A stretch of 37,587 nt of DNA from a virus. The position numbers and the translations under genes were made by a program. Below the pieces are notes generated by a model, which saw only the letters and a list, made by a program, of their open reading frames with translations, was not told the DNA's origin and did not search any database. The stretch is taken from positions 1 through 37,587 of IMG/VR virus record IMGVR_UViG_3300044635_000581, one strand, 5' to 3'. Positions 5,873 through 12,630 of the stretch are shown one piece after another (within the stretch, counting starts at the first letter, position 1; every line of letters begins with the position of its first letter).

Positions 5873-6737
5873 CGAAAACGGAATCCACATCCACCAATCC
5901 GACCTGAAAAATCATTGCCTAGAAAAACTGCGACTAGAAACCGTCGCTGTCGGGCCACGCATCGAAAACGACGCAGCGACCGTAGGCACCGCACTACACG
6001 CCGTCATCGAACACGAACTGTACGGCAACCTGTACGAAACCGAATACGATGCACGCGGTAACGCTGCACGCATCTACCTGGAACTACTGGAAGAATACGC
6101 TGCCGATGGCCGACCCTACGCCCTGTCGTCATTCAACACGCATGACCGCGCAATCGACATGCTGGCAAACCTGGCATCGAAATGGTATCGTTCCAACGAA
6201 CGACACGAACTACTGTATAGTGCCAATGCGCCGTTGATCGAATGGGGATTCGATCTGCCATTCACCACTGTACCAGTAAAAAAGTTTGGGAAACGGCAAG
6301 AAGAAATCCCCGTCTACCTCAGTGGTACTGCCGACATTGTTTACAACAATCAGGTGTGGGATTGGAAAACGGCTGGCAGCGAATACCGTCGATGGGAATA
6401 CCAGCGTTGGGGACGGCAACCTGACGTGTACACTTGGGCAGCAGTCCAGTCAGGTCTGGTTGTTCCTGACAGTAACGGCCAGGTAGAGTTCTTGTTCAAA
6501 GTTTTTGTCAGAAACAACAATTTGGATGAGCAACCTCAAACGGTGTCTGTTGTTCGGTCTGCGAATAATTGGTCATGGTTGGAAACGGTTGTTCACCGTT
6601 TGGTGAACTTTGCGTACAATATGGGTTTGGATCGTGAGTGGCCGTTGGACGATCAGCATGTGTTGTGTTCCCCTAAGTGGTGTACGTTTTTTGATGTGTG
6701 TAAAGGTTCTCATGTTTCGGGAGAAACATGGGTGTAA
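5862..6737 (+). CDS. Cas4/RecB-like PD-(D/E)XK nuclease with Fe-S cysteines
   Basis: This 291-aa protein shows the RecB-nuclease motifs in order: GTALHAVIE (His 46), GTADIV (Asp 158), DWK (Asp 167, Lys 169) and QPDVY (Gln 186, Tyr 190). One cysteine near the N-terminus (Cys 19) and three near the end (Cys 269, 274, 280) match the Fe-S cluster layout of Cas4 and AddB. Such enzymes resect DNA ends for recombination, in line with RusA and the helicase downstream. The GTG 5862 start uses the AGGAGG cassette junction. The first two thirds are A/C-rich and the last part is G/T-rich on the coding strand. A palindrome copy is at 6502-6514. There is no CRISPR array or cas1 here, so a phage recombination role is favoured. 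Confidence 0.85.
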   Translation: MKFDENGIHIHQSDLKNHCLEKLRLETVAVGPRIENDAATVGTALHAVIEHELYGNLYETEYDARGNAARIYLELLEEYAADGRPYALSSFNTHDRAIDMLANLASKWYRSNERHELLYSANAPLIEWGFDLPFTTVPVKKFGKRQEEIPVYLSGTADIVYNNQVWDWKTAGSEYRRWEYQRWGRQPDVYTWAAVQSGLVVPDSNGQVEFLFKVFVRNNNLDEQPQTVSVVRSANNWSWLETVVHRLVNFAYNMGLDREWPLDDQHVLCSPKWCTFFDVCKGSHVSGETWV

Positions 6738-6765
6738 CATTCCCTGTATCATGTGGAGGTTCCCG

Positions 6766-7134
6766 ATGGGTAACTATTTCAACGACGACGAGTTTCAAGG
6801 AGTAGAAACTGTGAAGATCAGCGCAAACAGTAAGCGTAACAAGGGTGCGAAAATGGTTGGTGGTGTGCCGATGGCAACCATCTATCAGGGCATGTCGATT
6901 CGACGTTGGAGGACGCTCTCGGGTTTGGAGAATGAAGCATACGACAACACTTACAATGCTTGGTTTGAGGGTGGGCGGTATCCCCACGCCGACGAACGCG
7001 AGTTCAATAACGAGTATGAGGCAGAGTTCCGACGGCTGTGTGAACGTGCAGCCGTCAAGGCTGGCTGGCACGCCAACAGGCGTGCGGCACGCAACAACCA
7101 TCCCACCAGCAAGACCAACAAGAAAGGCAAGTGA
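6766..7134 (+). CDS. Unknown 122-aa basic protein
   Basis: ATG 6766 follows GTGGAGG with good spacing; the frame is open upstream but crosses the nuclease gene. The protein has an acidic/aromatic middle (GLENEAYDNTYNAWFEGGRY) and a Lys/Arg-rich tail ending NKKGK, so it may bind nucleic acid. It lies between a recombination nuclease and a possible ssDNA-binding protein, which suggests a part in DNA metabolism. No domain is recognised. Confidence 0.65.
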   Translation: MGNYFNDDEFQGVETVKISANSKRNKGAKMVGGVPMATIYQGMSIRRWRTLSGLENEAYDNTYNAWFEGGRYPHADEREFNNEYEAEFRRLCERAAVKAGWHANRRAARNNHPTSKTNKKGK

Positions 7135-7136
7135 CC

Positions 7137-7676
7137 ATGACCGACACCACCAGCAACGACCGCAAGATTTCGGTATCGTTCTCCCGTAAGATTTCTGACG
7201 GAAATTATGGGACAACCGAAGCAACCGCATGGGTACAGTCCGACACGTTGGATGCCGACCTTGACCCGATCAAGGTTGGTGACCTGCTCAGCGAACTGTT
7301 CATGGTTGCCTCAGTGGCCGTGTTCGACCAGTTGGGTGTTGAACATGAACTTGACCCCGAGTCGATGGTTGTGCGTGAGAAGCACGCACCGAACGTCACG
7401 AACGTCGGGTCAGCTCAGGCCGCTGTGGAACGTGCTTTCCCTGGGACTAGTAGTACGTCGGCAGGTTCGGTTCGGGTTATGAACCCGACCGATCAGGACG
7501 GCCCGTTGCCTGCCTGGCTGGAAGAAGCCTGCGCCCGTGACGGTATCACCGCTGTGTGGGATAACCGTCGTAAGGCGGCTGGCACGAAGCAGCCGCATTT
7601 CAAGGAGGCTGTGCCCCGTGGCGGTACGGGTCACGGTAAGGATGGGGAACCTAAGCCTTTCTGGCCTCCGAAGTGA
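7137..7676 (+). CDS. Possible ssDNA-binding/recombination protein
   Basis: This 179-aa protein has a beta-rich N-terminal part (about 8-70), a linker, and a C-terminal block VWDNRRKAAGTKQPHFKE followed by KPFWPPK. A WDNR ... K-P-x-F-K ... W-P-P tail is familiar from phage proteins of the recombination module, where it often carries a zinc finger; here the cysteines are absent apart from one. Given the Cas4-like nuclease upstream, an ssDNA-binding or annealing role is plausible but not shown. ATG 7137 is preferred to GTG 7131 because of spacing from AAAGG. A one-mismatch palindrome copy is at 7192-7204. Confidence 0.5.
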   Translation: MTDTTSNDRKISVSFSRKISDGNYGTTEATAWVQSDTLDADLDPIKVGDLLSELFMVASVAVFDQLGVEHELDPESMVVREKHAPNVTNVGSAQAAVERAFPGTSSTSAGSVRVMNPTDQDGPLPAWLEEACARDGITAVWDNRRKAAGTKQPHFKEAVPRGGTGHGKDGEPKPFWPPK

Positions 7677-7690
7677 CGCAAGTTCGGGGG

Positions 7691-7750
7691 ATGAACGCCT
7701 TAAAGGGCGATCTTCTCCTTCCTGATCTGATGCGTAGTTTGCCACGGTGA
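7691..7750 (+). CDS. Possible Leu-rich 19-aa leader peptide
   Basis: ATG 7691 directly follows a GGGGG run and opens a 19-codon frame, MNALKGDLLLPDLMRSLPR, ending at TGA. Six residues are Leu, three in a row. It lies 40 nt upstream of the tRNA-Leu gene. The G-run is too close to the ATG for an ideal ribosome site, so translation is doubtful. Confidence 0.25.
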   Translation: MNALKGDLLLPDLMRSLPR

Positions 7751-7757
7751 ACGTGAC

Positions 7758-7768
7758 TGTGGTATCAG
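7758..7768 (+). promoter_or_regulatory. Possible extended -10 promoter for tRNA-Leu
   Basis: TGTGGTATCAG contains TGG plus TATCAG and shares ten bases with the extended -10 at 4507-4516. Transcription would start near 7775, just where the diverged palindrome begins. Confidence 0.35.
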
Positions 7769-7774
7769 GTAAGA

Positions 7775-7787
7775 TTCCTGACAGGAG
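7775..7787. promoter_or_regulatory. Diverged 13-bp palindrome before tRNA-Leu
   Basis: TTCCTGACAGGAG keeps the CTGACAG core and dyad but has three mismatches to the consensus. It lies between the putative -10 and the tRNA. Confidence 0.35.
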
Positions 7788-7790
7788 AAT

Positions 7791-7876
7791 GTCGGTGTGG
7801 CGAAACAGGCAGACGCAACACACTCAAAATGTGTCGCCCTATGGGCATGAGAGTTCGACTCTCTCCACCGACACCA
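7791..7876 (+). tRNA. tRNA-Leu (anticodon CAA) with encoded CCA
   Basis: It folds as a class II tRNA. The acceptor is GTCGGTG/CACCGAC, the anticodon stem ACACA/TGTGT with loop CTCAAAA (anticodon CAA), the long variable arm GCCC-TAT-GGGC, and the T arm GAGAG-TTCGACT-CTCTC. Discriminator A is followed by an encoded CCA. It reads UUG, a codon used heavily in the G/T-rich stretches of the phage genes. Confidence 0.93.
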
Positions 7877-7900
7877 CCACCCACAAACATAAGGAGCAAC

Positions 7901-8251
7901 ATGAACATTCATAGCGAACTGGGGTTCGTAACCCCATTCGGTGACACCACCATCGAATTTCATCTCGCCGAAATTTCTGACGAAAACGGTATCATCGAAG
8001 GATACGGGATTTGGGCACAACCCACTGGACAGGAAAACGGTTCGTTGATCGCCAAGTTCGATCCGAACATGACCATCGAACTTGCCGTAACGTTCATGGT
8101 AATGTTCCAGAACGCTCAAATGTTCGGCCACAGTGACCGTGTAGCCGACTTCTTGAACACCCTGGCAGACGTGCCAGAACCCGAAGTGCTGACACCCGTT
8201 CACACCCTGATTATCCCTGACACTGCTAACGTGGAGACTATCAACAAGTGA
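7901..8251 (+). CDS. Unknown 116-aa protein
   Basis: ATG 7901 has AAGGAG 5 nt upstream and follows the tRNA by 24 nt. The protein has a beta-rich first half (TIEFHLAEISDENGIIEGYG) and a helical middle (ELAVTFMVMFQNAQMFG). No family is recognised. It overlaps the helicase start by GTGA, so it may be made with the helicase. A two-mismatch palindrome copy is at 7974-7986. Confidence 0.65.
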   Translation: MNIHSELGFVTPFGDTTIEFHLAEISDENGIIEGYGIWAQPTGQENGSLIAKFDPNMTIELAVTFMVMFQNAQMFGHSDRVADFLNTLADVPEPEVLTPVHTLIIPDTANVETINK

Positions 8252-9339
8252 CTGACGAACTAGACATTCTCAACCGTCTAGACAACATCAACCTACACAA
8301 CGCATACGCCCATTACAGGCCGTTGAAAGAAGCGGCCGACGAATACATTTCGTGGGCATCCACCCCGTCAGAACGTGTCTACACAGGCATCCCCGAACTG
8401 GATGCGGCAATGCGTGGCACCGCCCCAGGCGAACTCACATTGATTCAAGGTTTCACCCATAGCGGCAAAACGTTGGTTGCTACAGAACTACTGTTAAACA
8501 ACCCTGACACACCGATGGTGTTGTTCACCCCTGACGAGACACGACCATTGGTGCTAACAAAACTGACCAGTGCCCTGCACGGTGTCGGCGCACTAGAATT
8601 GGAACGTCGCATCCAGGCCGACGACAAGTCGGCCCGTGACCTGCTGGTTGGTACTGCGGAACGTTACAGTCAACTCGCCATTTTTGACGAGTCGGTGTCT
8701 GTGGTCGATATGGACAACATGTTGGATGAAGTGTTCCACGCTTTCGGACAGAAACCGAAAGGTGTGATTTTCGATTATGCCGAATTGTTGGAAGGCCCAG
8801 ACGATGTGAAGTCCAAGATGACTGCACTGAAGGCATGGGGCAAACGGCAGCATGTCGCCCTGTTTGTGTTGCATCAGACTTCCCGAACCTCGGGTTCGGG
8901 TGGTCGTAAGATGCAGATTGATAGTGGTTCGTTTGGTGGCGAGCAGCAGGCAACCCATGTTATTGGTGTGCGTCGCAAGAAATATATGCACATGGCGATG
9001 TTGACGATGTTGGAAGAAAAGATTGCTAACTCTAGTAATCCGAAAATGATTGAGGAATACAAGTCCCGTATCCGCCAGATCGAAACGGTTGATCTGCCCA
9101 GGGATTTGGATACGGTCACGGTTTCTTTGGTGAAAAATAAGCGGCCTCCGTGTGATTTGGTGGACGATATTGATTATCGGATTGATGCTGGTACGGGTCG
9201 TGTGCGTCGTATTGAGAATGTGGTGGACGAGTATGGGCAGACTGTTCGGGTGGCTAAGAGTGTTGCGTATGATTATTTGCGTCAACGTCGCCAGGTTGCT
9301 CATGTGGAGCAGGCTATGACAGAATTGGAGGAATTCTAA
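8248..9339 (+). CDS. DnaB/RecA-fold replicative ATPase
   Basis: This 363-aa protein has a RecA-fold core preceded by only about 45 residues. Visible are VYTGIPELDAAMRG (about 44-57, the entry typical of DnaB/KaiC/RadA), Walker A GFTHSGKT (68-75), FTPDET with a catalytic-Glu candidate (97), Walker B VIFDYAELL (173-181) and the LHQTSR sensor (about 208-213). This resembles the C-terminal half of DnaB without its N-terminal domain. An AEP-type primase lies three genes downstream, so unwinding at the phage fork is the likely role; a RadA-like recombinase is the alternative. The GTG start overlaps the previous stop. Coding-strand composition changes from A/C-rich to G/T-rich near 8650. Confidence 0.8.
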   Translation: MTDELDILNRLDNINLHNAYAHYRPLKEAADEYISWASTPSERVYTGIPELDAAMRGTAPGELTLIQGFTHSGKTLVATELLLNNPDTPMVLFTPDETRPLVLTKLTSALHGVGALELERRIQADDKSARDLLVGTAERYSQLAIFDESVSVVDMDNMLDEVFHAFGQKPKGVIFDYAELLEGPDDVKSKMTALKAWGKRQHVALFVLHQTSRTSGSGGRKMQIDSGSFGGEQQATHVIGVRRKKYMHMAMLTMLEEKIANSSNPKMIEEYKSRIRQIETVDLPRDLDTVTVSLVKNKRPPCDLVDDIDYRIDAGTGRVRRIENVVDEYGQTVRVAKSVAYDYLRQRRQVAHVEQAMTELEEF

Positions 9340-9452
9340 TGTATGGTTGTGGAGATGCGCCGACCTGGCCCGAGGTGGCAATGGCGGCAACCATCTTTGT
9401 TCCAATGCTAATATTCGTACTGGTTCTAACTTGGATGGCATGGAAAGATTAG
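9339..9452 (+). CDS. 37-aa membrane microprotein
   Basis: ATG 9339 overlaps the helicase stop (TAATG) with GGAGG upstream. After MYGCGDAPTWPEV comes one long hydrophobic helix (MAATIFVPMLIFVLVLTWMA), then WKD. It is a single-pass membrane peptide with a short charged tail. It lies between helicase and primase, so it could tether replication to the membrane, but that is speculation. Confidence 0.6.
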   Translation: MYGCGDAPTWPEVAMAATIFVPMLIFVLVLTWMAWKD

Positions 9453-9458
9453 AGAACC

Positions 9459-9584
9459 ATGTTTAAAATTGTGGCAATCATTGCAACCATCATGCTAACA
9501 TGTGTAGGTGTGATCGCACACGCCATGTGGCATGAATGGTCACGAATCAGCAACAACCCTTACGAAACGGACAACGATGAGTGA
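9459..9584 (+). CDS. 41-aa membrane microprotein
   Basis: ATG 9459 opens 6 nt after the previous stop. MFK is followed by a hydrophobic segment IVAIIATIMLTCVGVIAHAM (about 4-23) and a polar tail that ends DNDE. It is a second single-pass membrane or signal-type peptide next to the first. Its end overlaps the primase start by 8 nt. No close ribosome site is clear, so it is probably translated by coupling. Confidence 0.55.
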   Translation: MFKIVAIIATIMLTCVGVIAHAMWHEWSRISNNPYETDNDE

Positions 9585-10476
9585 CGAAGAAATCGTGCAA
9601 ACATTCGCAAACCTGTTCGTCGGCCGCACCGACGCATACGGCACCGACCAAGGCGGAGCCTGCTGGCAGGCCGTCACCCTAGAAACCTACGAACGGCACC
9701 TGACGGGCACCGAACCCATCGGTATCTACCCTGTCGTCAACAACATGGTACGCTGGGGCTGTTGCGATATTGACACGGGCGACTGGTCGGAAGCCTACCT
9801 GTTGGCTACCGCTCTACGTGGCATGGGGCTGGTGCCGTGGGTGGAACGGTCACGTTCAAAAGGTTGGCATATCTGGATATTTCTGCCAGAATTCGTTACC
9901 TCTACCGAAATGCGTCGCTGCCTGAAAGTCGCCTACAAGGCAATCGACTTGCCCGCCAAGGAAGCGAACCCGAAATCTGAGGTGTTGCGTCCCAACCAGT
10001 TAGGTAACTATGTTCGGTTGCCATATAAGGCAGGGTTGGTGCGTGATCCTGAGCGTCAAACGATGGTGACAAACTGGACTGCTGTCAACGACGGCACTCC
10101 TGTGCCGTTGTGGGCTTTTGACGCAAATTTCTATCATCCAGGCAGACTTTACAGTGACCCTGCTAAGGTTAAGCATTGGGCGTCGAAATGGTATGAACCC
10201 GCACGCCGTTCCACACAGATCACTACCGACGTTGATGATGTTGATGTGCTACGGTTGGCTGATTTGTTGCCGTCTGATTGGCGTAAGATTTGGTTGACTG
10301 GCGAGGTGCGTGACAGGTCTGCTACATTTGTTGCTATGGCACACAATCTGGCTAAGAGCGGCTGGCAGCCGCAGGATGTTTACAACATTTTGTGGGGTTG
10401 CCCGTGGAACAAGTATCGTGACCGTCGTGACGGTGAAGGATACGTTCAGGACATTGTTGACCGAGCCTACAGTTGA
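9577..10476 (+). CDS. AEP-type DNA primase
   Basis: This 299-aa protein carries the archaeo-eukaryotic primase motifs: CCDID (Asp 64, Asp 66), SRSKGWHIWIF (the S-K-G-x-H motif, His 98) and LGNYVRLPYKA (about 142-152). The order and spacing match primase-polymerase catalytic cores of phages and TOTE-type proteins. The C-terminal third (about 225-299) is helical and resembles the PriCT-type region that follows such cores. It would prime or extend primers at the fork with the DnaB-like ATPase. ATG 9577 lies within the end of the previous microprotein gene. A one-mismatch palindrome copy is at 9880-9892. No DNA polymerase is recognised nearby, so host polymerase use or a primase-polymerase activity are both possible. 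Confidence 0.75.
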   Translation: MSDEEIVQTFANLFVGRTDAYGTDQGGACWQAVTLETYERHLTGTEPIGIYPVVNNMVRWGCCDIDTGDWSEAYLLATALRGMGLVPWVERSRSKGWHIWIFLPEFVTSTEMRRCLKVAYKAIDLPAKEANPKSEVLRPNQLGNYVRLPYKAGLVRDPERQTMVTNWTAVNDGTPVPLWAFDANFYHPGRLYSDPAKVKHWASKWYEPARRSTQITTDVDDVDVLRLADLLPSDWRKIWLTGEVRDRSATFVAMAHNLAKSGWQPQDVYNILWGCPWNKYRDRRDGEGYVQDIVDRAYS

Positions 10477-10486
10477 TGGGGGGATC

Positions 10487-10768
10487 ATGTTTCTTGACGG
10501 TGGCGCACAGGTTAAGGATTGGCTTGTTGGAAATTTTCCGAACATGCAGTGGGGTGTGCATGAACAATACGATAAACACATGATGCGTGTTGTGGGGCTA
10601 TATATGAGTGTGGTTGTTGTAAGATTTGAGTGCGGCGCTACTCCGCACACAGATTATCTAGATATCTGTGTAGAGCAACAGTTAAGAAATCCGCACGTTT
10701 TGTGGGAAAAATTCCCGCAAGGATGGGCAGGTGAACATGTCGAAACCGAACACACAATCGCATTCTAA
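10487..10768 (+). CDS. Unknown 93-aa protein
   Basis: ATG 10487 follows a GGGGGG run. The protein has two Cys (FECGATPH, LDICVEQQ), a beta-rich hydrophobic core (VVGLYMSVVVVRF) and a Trp/His-rich end. It lies between primase and RusA and overlaps the RusA start by 32 nt in another frame. No family is recognised. Confidence 0.55.
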   Translation: MFLDGGAQVKDWLVGNFPNMQWGVHEQYDKHMMRVVGLYMSVVVVRFECGATPHTDYLDICVEQQLRNPHVLWEKFPQGWAGEHVETEHTIAF

Positions 10769-11198
10769 CAGTGAACCGTTCACGTTATGGGTGCCGTTCC
10801 CCGCTGTCGCAAAGCAGCGTGCCCGTTTGGGGCGACGCAGACGGGGCAGGAAACAGGTTGCGTTCACTCCTGCCGCTACGAAAGATTTTGAAACCAAACT
10901 GGCAGATCATGTGACCGAAAACTTGGGTGACCATCCAGGTTTCGGTACTCGTCCCGTATGTTTGGAAATAGATGTTCACCAGACAGGGTTCCAGGTGACG
11001 GTACGGTACGCCGAATCTAGTGTGCGCCCTATCGGGGTGCGTGGCGATCTAGATAACTATGTGAAATCCATCAGTGATGCGTTGAATGGTGTGTTGTGGC
11101 ATGATGATCGTCAGGTGGAGTTGTTGACGGTCGGTTTTGTTGGGGTGCCTCGTAAGGGTACCGTGTTTCTGTCAGAAAATGTTGGAGGGAACCAATGA
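10737..11198 (+). CDS. rusA: RusA-family Holliday junction resolvase
   Basis: This 153-aa protein contains the RusA signature GDLDNYVKSISDALNGVLWHDD, with acidic residues Asp 104, Asp 106 and Asp 123/124 and Lys 110. The N-terminal half has KQRARLGRRRRGRKQVAFTP, the basic DNA-contact strand usual in the family. RusA cuts four-way junctions as a dimer, resolving recombination or replication intermediates before packaging. ATG 10737 has AGGTG upstream and is favoured over GTG 10731. A perfect palindrome copy lies in the last codons at 11166-11178. Confidence 0.88.
   Translation: MSKPNTQSHSNSEPFTLWVPFPAVAKQRARLGRRRRGRKQVAFTPAATKDFETKLADHVTENLGDHPGFGTRPVCLEIDVHQTGFQVTVRYAESSVRPIGVRGDLDNYVKSISDALNGVLWHDDRQVELLTVGFVGVPRKGTVFLSENVGGNQ
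11166..11178. promoter_or_regulatory. Perfect 13-bp palindrome at end of rusA
   Basis: TTTCTGTCAGAAA is a 12/12 match. It is read in a different frame (Phe-Leu-Ser-Glu) from the copies at 604 and 12634 (Ser-Asp-Arg-Asn), which argues for DNA-level conservation. It lies 17 nt before the next start codon. Confidence 0.6.
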
Positions 11199-11422
11199 AT
11201 AATACGGATGATGGCCGTCGTTGGCTGGTTGATTTTTTGGATGATTTGTGTTGGGAGGCTCGCCGTTACGGGCATGATGACCTCGGTCTGGATGGTTTAG
11301 GTGTCAATTATGATGGCAGCCCTGTGGATGATGACGAATTTGATGGCCTCCATTTTGAGGCTGTTAAGTATGCTGATATGCTTTGGGATCGTGGTTTCAG
11401 ATTTATGGGGGAGTACCAATGA
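11195..11422 (+). CDS. Unknown 75-aa acidic protein
   Basis: ATG 11195 overlaps the rusA stop (ATGA) with GGAGG upstream. The protein is acidic and aromatic (WLVDFLDDLCWEARR, DGSPVDDDEFDGLHF) with no recognised motif. It is coupled to the next gene by another ATGA overlap. Codons are strongly G/T-rich. Confidence 0.65.
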   Translation: MNNTDDGRRWLVDFLDDLCWEARRYGHDDLGLDGLGVNYDGSPVDDDEFDGLHFEAVKYADMLWDRGFRFMGEYQ

Positions 11423-11856
11423 ATTTTGAGGATCAAGTTGAAGAACTGGAAGATGAGATTGAAAGGTTGGAGGCTGAAAACTTTAGATTGGCAACCAAGA
11501 TTGAAAGGTTGGAGCGGTGGAAAACCGATGCAACCTATGTGATTAACGCATGGGAAGAAGCGTGGGAATCGGCTGCCGTTCCTGACAATCTTGGGGCAAC
11601 TAAGAGCGAGGCCATGTTGGATGAAATCACCCGACTGCGGAACGATCTTCAGTTTGAGCGTGACGCCAACAACATCATGTCGGCACTCATTACCACCATC
11701 AGCGTTGAAGGTGCCGCCGAGCGCGCCCAGGCCGACCAGATGGCTAGGGCGTTGGCGGCGGTGAAGGCCGACCGACCGTCAGTACACACACACGAAGTGT
11801 GGACGGCCGTTTGCGATGCACTGGACGACTACGGGAAGGCCCGACGTGAGCGGTGA
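11419..11856 (+). CDS. Coiled-coil protein, 145 aa, ending in ARRER
   Basis: ATG 11419 overlaps the previous stop. Residues 1-35 form a clear coiled coil (EDQVEELEDEIERLEAENF and onward), and a second helical stretch occurs at about 70-115. The end, DDYGKARRER, is set by the cassette junction that begins the next gene and is the same RRER tail found at 5287. Base composition shifts from A/T-G-rich to G+C-rich in the last 150 nt, as if its end came with the cassette. It could form oligomers; function unknown. Confidence 0.65.
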   Translation: MNFEDQVEELEDEIERLEAENFRLATKIERLERWKTDATYVINAWEEAWESAAVPDNLGATKSEAMLDEITRLRNDLQFERDANNIMSALITTISVEGAAERAQADQMARALAAVKADRPSVHTHEVWTAVCDALDDYGKARRER

Positions 11857-11959
11857 GCCGTGGTGCGACGACTGCAACGTCCGTCGTGGTCGGTTGGAGA
11901 TTACGGGCCGAGTGTTGTGCTGGCTCTGCCGCTTGCAACGCAAGGGAGGCCTGTCGTGA
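11846..11959 (+). CDS. Cassette microprotein B1, 37-aa zinc knuckle
   Basis: It starts at GTG 11846, inside the end of the coiled-coil gene, with AAGG upstream. The peptide has WCDDCN at residues 6-11 and CWLC at 25-28, a C-x2-C ... C-x2-C zinc knuckle in a very short basic protein (rich in Arg). The junction CGTGAGCGGTGA is identical to that at 5275-5287, 6.5 kb away. Such a compact four-Cys protein could bind nucleic acid or a host protein. Confidence 0.6.
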   Translation: MSGEPWCDDCNVRRGRLEITGRVLCWLCRLQRKGGLS

Positions 11960-12141
11960 TCGTTCGTGAGCGACACACCCTTGCTGCCGTTCTCGCCACC
12001 TGCGTCGGCATCACCGAAGCCGACGTTCGCAAATGGACACAACACCCATGCTATGATATTTATCTGGTGCAAGCATGGAACCATAAACGCTACCGAGTGA
12101 CAGGTTTAGAAGCCTACAAGGAGCAATGCCGCCGTGGCTGA
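11956..12141 (+). CDS. Cassette microprotein B2, possible helix-turn-helix
   Basis: This 61-aa protein starts at GTG 11956 in a GTGA overlap with B1. The segment TLAAVLATCVGITEADVRKW looks like a short helix-turn-helix, followed by a beta-like YDIYLVQAWNHKRYRVTGL. This is the layout of small MerR/excisionase-type DNA-binding proteins. It is a candidate regulator, but the match is weak. It ends QCRRG over the next GTG. Confidence 0.5.
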   Translation: MIVRERHTLAAVLATCVGITEADVRKWTQHPCYDIYLVQAWNHKRYRVTGLEAYKEQCRRG

Positions 12142-12307
12142 GCATCCGTATCGCCAGAACCTCACCTACGACGGCCACACGCAGGACATTTGGACGCTGG
12201 TGTTCCGTGCCATTGAGGAAGGCGCAGAACGTGTTGAGGTTCGGCACAGAAGCGGCACCACGATCATCGTTGACATACCCAACGAGGCCCGACGTGGCAA
12301 TAGGTAG
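12134..12307 (+). CDS. Cassette microprotein B3, 57 aa
   Basis: It starts at GTG 12134 with AAGGAG upstream and an 8-nt GTGGCTGA overlap with the previous stop, identical to those at 5524 and 5684. The protein is MAEHPYRQNLTYDG with a helix (IWTLVFRAIEEGAERVEVRH) and a beta end (GTTIIVDIP). It ends NEARRGNR over the next junction. No family is recognised. Confidence 0.55.
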   Translation: MAEHPYRQNLTYDGHTQDIWTLVFRAIEEGAERVEVRHRSGTTIIVDIPNEARRGNR

Positions 12308-12524
12308 CGCACCCGAAATCGGGCTACAATTCCGAACCGCCAAAGACATGACCCGCCAAGACTGGGAACAATGGTGGAAACATATGAGAACCGAATGGTC
12401 ACCAAACCTGATGGCAGGAGAAGGAAAACTAGTATATGTCACAGACGAAGCCCAACAAAGATTCAGACGGAATGTTCTACTATCAATGCCGAACCTGTGG
12501 GAACTGGGTGGGCCAGATAGATGA
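12294..12524 (+). CDS. Cassette protein B4, 76 aa
   Basis: It starts at GTG 12294 in the junction GAGGCCCGACGTG. Features are RTAKDMTRQDWEQWWKHMR (Trp-rich helix) and a C-terminal GPDR. It is the last gene of the second cassette cluster. From here the coding strand turns A/C-rich. Function unknown. Confidence 0.55.
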   Translation: MAIGSAPEIGLQFRTAKDMTRQDWEQWWKHMRTEWSPNLMAGEGKLVYVTDEAQQRFRRNVLLSMPNLWELGGPDR

Positions 12525-12630
12525 CACCTATGTTCCGTGGTGTGGACACACCCTGAACCGTGACAAGGTTGCTAGAATGACCATGATGGAACCCGTCACC
12601 GACACGGGCACATTGAAAGGCAAACGATGA
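12436..12630 (+). CDS. Small zinc-ribbon protein
   Basis: This 64-aa protein has YQCRTCGNWVGQ and PWCGHTLNRD, a C-x2-C plus C-x-H that suits one zinc. ATG 12436 has AGGAGAAGGA upstream, but this places 89 nt of overlap with B4; ATG 12472 would shorten it by 12 residues. The stop overlaps the next ATG. Confidence 0.55.
   Translation: MSQTKPNKDSDGMFYYQCRTCGNWVGQIDDTYVPWCGHTLNRDKVARMTMMEPVTDTGTLKGKR

Noticed and set aside
5862-6737. Cas4-like gene as evidence of a CRISPR system
   Set aside because: No repeat-spacer array, cas1 or cas2 is visible. The gene sits in a recombination module as in many phages.
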